A stretch of 10,591 nt of DNA, from positions 1-10,591 of the forward strand of contig URVS01000034.1 of the NCBI GenBank assembly GCA_900551385.1, written 5' to 3'. Position 1 is the first letter of the stretch; the number at the start of each line of letters is the position of its first letter. The notes below the pieces were generated by a model. It was given only the letters and a program-made list of their open reading frames with translations. It did not search any database and was not told where the DNA came from. The translations under genes were made by a program, and so were the position numbers. Of this stretch, positions 6,687-10,591 are shown piece by piece. This DNA comes from an uncultured Mollicutes bacterium (GTDB lineage: Bacteria > Bacillota_I > Bacilli_A > RFN20 > CAG-449).

Positions 6687-7775
6687 TTATTTCTCTTTTA
6701 AAGAGTTTAAAGTTTGATTATATTGATGTAATTTTTTTAAATCTTCTTTTTTATTTTCTTTATAAGCTTTATATAATAAGTCTACTAAATCTACCATTTT
6801 AATATCTTTATTTTCAAATAAATAATAACTTAAAGATCCAGGTATTGCATTTACTTCATTTAAATAAAATTCATTTCTTTCATAATCTAATAAATAATCA
6901 AATCTTACTATACTTTTTAAATTTAATTTTTGATAAACCATTTTTGCATTATAAATTATCTTTTTAGCTATTTTATTATCAATATCAGCAGGAATAATAT
7001 GAGTATCTGTTAAAGAATAATTATCATATTTATCAATAAATGATAATACTTTTTCTTTATCATTTACTCTCTCTAAAGAAGAAACAATAATTTCATTATC
7101 AACTTTTAATAATGCAACATTTATTTCTTTTAAATTATTAACAGCTTCTTCAATTATTAAAGTTTCATCAAATTTAAATCCTTCATATAAAGCATTAAAT
7201 AATTCATTTTCATTATTAACTTTATTAACTCCTATTGAAGAGCCTAGTAAAGATGGCTTAACAATTAAAGGATATTTTAAATTAATAACTAAACTTTCTT
7301 TTTTTAAATTAAATTCATTTTCATTGAGAACTATATATTTTGTTTGTTTAATATTTAATCCACTCATAATTCTTTTAAAAGCAACTTTATCTTGTAATAA
7401 AGCACTTTGAATTAAGCCAGGATATATACAAGGTATTTTTAAAGTATCAAAATAACCACCTAAAGTTCCATCTTCAGCATGATAACCATGCACTAATAAT
7501 AAAACTACATCAAATTCTTCTTTTTTAAATTTTGTTTTAAAATAATAATGTTGATTATTTTTTTCAAAATTACCTTTTTTAAATTTAGTTAAATGAGTGT
7601 AATTCGTTTTAAATAATAAACTTTTTCCAGTATAAAAATTACCATCATGATCTAAATAAACCATCATATAAGGATAAGAAAATTTCTCTAATTCTTTTTG
7701 CACTTTTAAAGCTGTTAAAATAGATATTTCTGCTTCTAAAGAATCTCCACCATAAACCAAACAAAATTTTTTCAT
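6687..7775 (-). CDS. ddl: D-alanine-D-alanine ligase family protein (ATP-grasp)
   Basis: The 362-residue protein has the Ddl order. GGDSLEAEIS (9-18) carries the Glu that binds the first D-Ala, followed by HGYHAEDGTLGG, the ATP-grasp strand PLIVKPSLLGSSIGV, DKY matching the omega-loop Lys-Tyr of DdlB, RFDYLLD, and the metal-binding NEVNAIPGSL. Such enzymes join two D-Ala with ATP for peptidoglycan precursors. The C-terminal motif is NAIPGSLSYYL rather than the usual NT.PG.T..S. Ungapped alignment puts Tyr where E. coli DdlB has Ser281, which contacts the second substrate. I believe a Firmicutes Ddl subfamily shares this, so another second substrate is possible but unproven. AGGGGAAAT serves as ribosome binding site and overlaps the Mur ligase stop, so the two are coupled. 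No Lys/His omega-loop change typical of VanA-type D-Lac ligases was seen. Confidence 0.9.
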   Translation of the reverse strand: MKKFCLVYGGDSLEAEISILTALKVQKELEKFSYPYMMVYLDHDGNFYTGKSLLFKTNYTHLTKFKKGNFEKNNQHYYFKTKFKKEEFDVVLLLVHGYHAEDGTLGGYFDTLKIPCIYPGLIQSALLQDKVAFKRIMSGLNIKQTKYIVLNENEFNLKKESLVINLKYPLIVKPSLLGSSIGVNKVNNENELFNALYEGFKFDETLIIEEAVNNLKEINVALLKVDNEIIVSSLERVNDKEKVLSFIDKYDNYSLTDTHIIPADIDNKIAKKIIYNAKMVYQKLNLKSIVRFDYLLDYERNEFYLNEVNAIPGSLSYYLFENKDIKMVDLVDLLYKAYKENKKEDLKKLHQYNQTLNSLKEK

Positions 7776-7784
7776 ATATTTCCC

Positions 7785-9257
7785 CTATTTTAAATAAAGA
7801 TCATTACCTTTACATAATAAAAGCAAAATACTTTCTTCTTTATTTTTATCTAATTCACTATATGCTTGAATTAAAGATTTAAAAACCATTAATTTATTTT
7901 TATCAATCTTTTTTATTAAAGGGTGATTATCATTTTTATTTATTAAATATATATAATCTAAATCATTTAATTTTTCACCAATTAATTCATTATATTGAAC
8001 ATATTTTTTATCTAATTCTATTAATCCTCCAGTAATAACAATCTTTCTTCTTTTATCAAGTTTTATAGATTCTATTATTTCTTTTATACCTTCAATATTA
8101 CCATTATAAGAATTATCAATAACAAAATAATTTTTATACTTATAAGTATTTAATCTTCTATTAGGTATAATTAAATGATGTAATTTATATTTAATTTTAT
8201 CATCATTTATTTTAAATTCTTTAGCAATTTTTAAGCTAACAAATAAACTAGATAATTGTTTTTCAATTAATAATTTTGTTTCAATAAATTGATCTAAATA
8301 ATATATTTGATAAAAGAAATCTTTTTTAAATTGTAATTCTTTTTCATCATAAACAATATATTTAAAATCAATATATTTTTTAAATTCTTTTTCTATTTGT
8401 GAATGTAAATAAATTTTACCACCTTTTTTTAATAATTTAGAAATTGATAATTTTTCTTTAGCAATATTATCTATATTTTTAAAAGTTGATAAATGCATTT
8501 CTCCAATAGAAGTAATAATAGCGTAATCCAAATTAAATATTTTTTTAAATTTTAACATTGAATTAATATGATCTACTCCTAATTCTACTAATAAAATATC
8601 ATCTTCATCTTTGACTTCATTATTAATATATTTACATAAACCCATTAATGTATTGTAATTATGATCTTGATTAGAAATTAAATAATCTTCTTTTAATAAA
8701 CTATAAATAAATGTTCTAGTCGTAGTTTTACCAAAACTACCAGTTATTCCAATAACAATATAATTATTTTTTATAATTTTATCATGAGCTTTTTTTATAT
8801 AATAATTTTGAATAATCTTTTCTAATGGAAGTAATAAATAATAAGTTATTATCAAGCTTAAATTAGAAATAATTATAACTAAACTAATACCTAAAAAGGG
8901 ATTAAATAAATATATAAAATAAAAAATTAAATTAGTTATAATTATTGAACTAATAAATAGAATTAAATTTCTTCTAGTAAATTTAAAACCTTTAATTTTT
9001 GTTTCAATTACAGAAATAAATAAAGTTAATAACATTAAATAACCTGCTATTATTTGATTATTTAAAAAATATAAAACTACACTACTGATTAAAAATACTA
9101 AACAAGAAAAATAATATTTAGTTTTAGATAAAATTACATTATATTTTAATTTATATAATCTATATAAAGAATAATATTGTTGAGTTAAAATAATCAAATT
9201 CATAAATAAGTAATAAACATTAAAAAATATACAAAAAAATAAAAATAATTTATTCAT
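7785..9257 (-). CDS. Membrane-anchored MurF-type Mur ligase
   Basis: The 490-residue protein begins with about five hydrophobic segments (roughly 4-25, 47-67, 68-86, 97-118 and 121-145) in place of the soluble N-terminal UDP-binding domain of classical MurF. The Mur ligase core follows: P-loop GITGSFGKTT (170-179), LVELGVDH (223-230), SIGEMHL (250-256) with Lys269 at the usual carbamylated-lysine position, then the C-terminal domain with NRRL (366-369), DNSYNGN (381-387, classical DDSYNAN), TGGLIELD (409-416) and LCKGND (481-486). MurF adds D-Ala-D-Ala to the UDP-muramyl tripeptide, and the adjacent ddl supports that. The membrane domain could place it at the inner membrane face or indicate a lipid-linked substrate. 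It overlaps the upstream hydrolase gene by 8 bases. A different Mur-ligase reaction cannot be excluded, so no symbol is given. Confidence 0.85.
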   Translation of the reverse strand: MNKLFLFFCIFFNVYYLFMNLIILTQQYYSLYRLYKLKYNVILSKTKYYFSCLVFLISSVVLYFLNNQIIAGYLMLLTLFISVIETKIKGFKFTRRNLILFISSIIITNLIFYFIYLFNPFLGISLVIIISNLSLIITYYLLLPLEKIIQNYYIKKAHDKIIKNNYIVIGITGSFGKTTTRTFIYSLLKEDYLISNQDHNYNTLMGLCKYINNEVKDEDDILLVELGVDHINSMLKFKKIFNLDYAIITSIGEMHLSTFKNIDNIAKEKLSISKLLKKGGKIYLHSQIEKEFKKYIDFKYIVYDEKELQFKKDFFYQIYYLDQFIETKLLIEKQLSSLFVSLKIAKEFKINDDKIKYKLHHLIIPNRRLNTYKYKNYFVIDNSYNGNIEGIKEIIESIKLDKRRKIVITGGLIELDKKYVQYNELIGEKLNDLDYIYLINKNDNHPLIKKIDKNKLMVFKSLIQAYSELDKNKEESILLLLCKGNDLYLK

Positions 9258-9945
9258 ATTGCTCCTTCAAAAACCCATATATATTATGATAAATATCTAA
9301 AAGTGAATCTAAATAAGCAAAATGATTACCTTCAAATGATAATAAAACAATTTTCGAGTTTATTTTACTTAATTTTTTAATTTTCTTATAATTAACTTCT
9401 TTATCTTGTTTAAAAACAATGATTAGACATTTTTCTAATTCTTTTAGTTGTTTTTTATTTAAATATGAGTGATGTACTAGTAAAAATGTTTTCTTTAAAT
9501 TTCCACTTAATTTTCTATAATCTTTACTACCTTTTAAAAAATTAGGAATAGGTAAAGATATTTTTTTTAATATTTTATATAATCTAATTTTAAAAAATAT
9601 TTTAAAAGAAAAAGGATTTTTTATAATAGAAGGTGCTAAAGCAATAACAATATATTTTGGATATAATCTTTTAAGCATTAAAGCAATTTTACCACCAAAA
9701 GAATGTCCAATAATCACTACATTTTTTAATTTACATATATAATTATTTATTTCAAATATATAATCTTCTATTGTATATGGCTTACTTAAAGGCTTATCAA
9801 ATCCACTTAAAGTAATTAAATAACAATCATATTTGGTTTCAAATAATTTTTTTATACATTCTAAACTTTTTTCATCAACACCCCAACCATGAAGAAAAAC
9901 TAAAGAAAAATAACTATCTTTTACTTGTGAAATATTTACTTTCAT
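9250..9945 (-). CDS. Alpha/beta hydrolase of unknown substrate
   Basis: From the ATG at 9945 this is a 231-residue cytoplasmic protein. It has the oxyanion-hole motif LHGWG (18-22), the nucleophile elbow GHSFGG with Ser82, a likely acid Asp181 in FKQDKEV, and His208 in GNHFAYLD, so the catalytic triad is complete. Residues about 105-170 form a basic, hydrophobic cap (LYKILKKISLPIPNF). An in-frame GTG at 9954 lacks a ribosome binding site, whereas AAGTGAAG precedes the ATG; the choice is moderately secure. The stop overlaps the Mur ligase start (ATGAATAA), a typical coupling arrangement. Its place before Mur ligase and ddl genes suggests a cell-wall or lipid-linked ester or thioester substrate, but this is inference. 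Confidence 0.85.
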   Translation of the reverse strand: MKVNISQVKDSYFSLVFLHGWGVDEKSLECIKKLFETKYDCYLITLSGFDKPLSKPYTIEDYIFEINNYICKLKNVVIIGHSFGGKIALMLKRLYPKYIVIALAPSIIKNPFSFKIFFKIRLYKILKKISLPIPNFLKGSKDYRKLSGNLKKTFLLVHHSYLNKKQLKELEKCLIIVFKQDKEVNYKKIKKLSKINSKIVLLSFEGNHFAYLDSLLDIYHNIYGFLKEQYE

Positions 9946-9968
9946 ATACTTCACTTTATGAAAAATAG

Positions 9969-10361
9969 TTATTGAATATTATTTTTTTCTTTTAATAAAT
10001 TAATTATATTAATTAAATCTTCATAATTATCGGGATATTTATTATCTCCATGTACATTTTTTTCTTTGTTAGAATATTTTATTTTTAAATCCCATTGATG
10101 ACCATCTTTAATTTTAATATTTACATAATTATCATTATAATCAAAATAATTTAAGTCATATATTTTTTGTTTTAATAATGATATTGTTTCATTATCTAAA
10201 TTAAATATTTTTTCTTCTTTATCTATTTTATTTTGTTTTGTATATATAAATTTTTTATTAATAAAATCTATTTCATATTTAGTAAACATTCTAAAAAAAA
10301 CACTTCCAGAAGAGAAACAAAAATATTTAATATCAAGATATTTCTTTTTAAACAAATTCAT
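9969..10361 (-). CDS. Hypothetical protein, about 130 residues
   Basis: I do not recognise this protein. It has no signal peptide or membrane segment and is rich in Lys, Asn, Tyr and Ile. The N-terminal half (about 13-55) looks beta-rich, and the C-terminal part reads WDLKIKYSNKEKN, then HGDNKYPDNYEDLINIINLL. That strand / G-N-x-P / helix arrangement is seen in several small domains of unknown function. Two adjacent ATGs (10364 and 10361) are possible. AGG lies one base before the first and four before the second, so the second is preferred. A promoter-like TATAAT lies directly upstream, so the gene may also be transcribed separately from the YlbE-like gene. It ends 23 bases before the hydrolase start. 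Confidence 0.75.
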   Translation of the reverse strand: MNLFKKKYLDIKYFCFSSGSVFFRMFTKYEIDFINKKFIYTKQNKIDKEEKIFNLDNETISLLKQKIYDLNYFDYNDNYVNIKIKDGHQWDLKIKYSNKEKNVHGDNKYPDNYEDLINIINLLKEKNNIQ

Positions 10362-10370
10362 CATACCTAT

Positions 10371-10400
10371 ATTATATAAATTACATTAATTCTTTAGCAA
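10371..10400 (-). promoter_or_regulatory. Candidate internal promoter before the hypothetical gene
   Basis: The minus strand carries TTGCTA (10395-10400), an 18-base spacer and TATAAT (10371-10376). The -35 box lies inside the end of the YlbE-like gene. Transcription would start near 10364, almost at the ATG codons, giving a leaderless or near-leaderless message. AT-rich background makes a chance match possible. Confidence 0.4.
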
Positions 10401-10590
10401 GAGTTATCATCATTGATAAATCATCAATTTTATCTACTACTCTTTTTCTTCTTTTCACTTTATATTCATCAATAAAATCTTTAAATTTAGTAGGATCACT
10501 ATTAAGAATTTTATACCAAGTAGGATTTTCTCTTAAAAACATATAATAATCATTATTTTTATCTAATTGAGTTAAAATTTCACTTCTCAT
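10381..10590 (-). CDS. YlbE-like small protein
   Basis: The 69-residue protein appears complete, with an ATG at 10590 and a TAA at 10381-10383; its ribosome binding site lies outside the window. It matches the pattern of the Bacillus YlbE family, which opens MR..., then F(I/L)RE.P.WY..L...P (here FLRENPTWYKILNSDP at 18-33), followed by a basic stretch and a Met-rich helix at the C-terminus (IDDLSMMITLAKELM). The function of the family is unknown. Family members in Bacillus sit next to ylbF and ylbG, which may lie beyond the right edge. It is the first visible gene of the minus-strand cluster leading to the Mur ligase and ddl genes. Confidence 0.75.
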   Translation of the reverse strand: MRSEILTQLDKNNDYYMFLRENPTWYKILNSDPTKFKDFIDEYKVKRRKRVVDKIDDLSMMITLAKELM

Positions 10591-10591
10591 T

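Noticed and set aside
6640..6690. Promoter or terminator between ddl and deoD
   Set aside because: Only weak AT-rich matches and a very short hairpin are present, so co-transcription of deoD with ddl is left open.
9946..9954. GTG start for the alpha/beta hydrolase three codons upstream
   Set aside because: No ribosome binding site precedes the GTG, whereas a GA-rich stretch precedes the ATG at 9945; the difference is minor.
1..10591. Mobile elements, CRISPR repeats, toxin-antitoxin or phage-defence genes
   Set aside because: No repeat array, transposase, integrase or paired small toxin genes were seen; the degenerate NERD gene alone, beside deoD, does not make a defence system.

Overview
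The window comes from a very AT-rich, low-GC Gram-positive type bacterium (Firmicutes/Bacilli or a wall-bearing relative of the Mollicutes). Three things point there: AGGAGG-type ribosome binding sites, U-tract hairpin terminators, and Bacilli-type families (YlbE-like, DUF378, LolA-like/YdcC-like). The code is standard: all visible tryptophans are TGG and no gene needs TGA as a sense codon, so this is not a Mycoplasma/Spiroplasma code. The peptidoglycan genes ddl and murF argue for a cell wall. I cannot name the species; an uncultured gut lineage of Bacilli would fit, but that is inference.

Layout. Positions 1-417 hold the first three codons of a minus-strand gene with a near-consensus promoter, then a minus-strand tRNA-Ser(CGA) with its terminator. 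A lone plus-strand gene (418-2127) encodes a membrane-anchored protein whose GGDEF and EAL domains both look catalytically dead. A bidirectional terminator (about 2129-2163) separates it from a minus-strand block: an integral membrane protein of unknown role and a HAD-family hydrolase (2180-3836). Next come a membrane-anchored LolA-like protein (3924-4937, minus) and, divergent from it, a small DUF378 membrane protein (5034-5264, plus). They share a 96 bp intergenic region with a possible operator palindrome.

From 5312 to the right edge everything is on the minus strand and tightly packed. In transcription order: a YlbE-like protein, a small hypothetical protein, an alpha/beta hydrolase, a membrane-anchored MurF-type Mur ligase, a D-Ala-D-Ala ligase family protein, purine nucleoside phosphorylase DeoD, and a membrane-anchored degenerate NERD protein ending in a terminator. 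The hydrolase and Mur ligase genes overlap by 8 bp. The Mur ligase stop codon lies in the ddl ribosome binding site, so these three genes look translationally coupled. Ddl-type enzymes make D-Ala-D-Ala and MurF-type enzymes add it to the muropeptide; the hydrolase is an uncharacterised partner.

No insertion sequence, CRISPR array, prophage or other mobile element was seen. The most interesting items are the two pseudo-enzymes (dead GGDEF-EAL and dead NERD) and the hydrolase/membrane-MurF/atypical-Ddl cassette. These look like variants within known families; I did not find clear evidence for a wholly new system.
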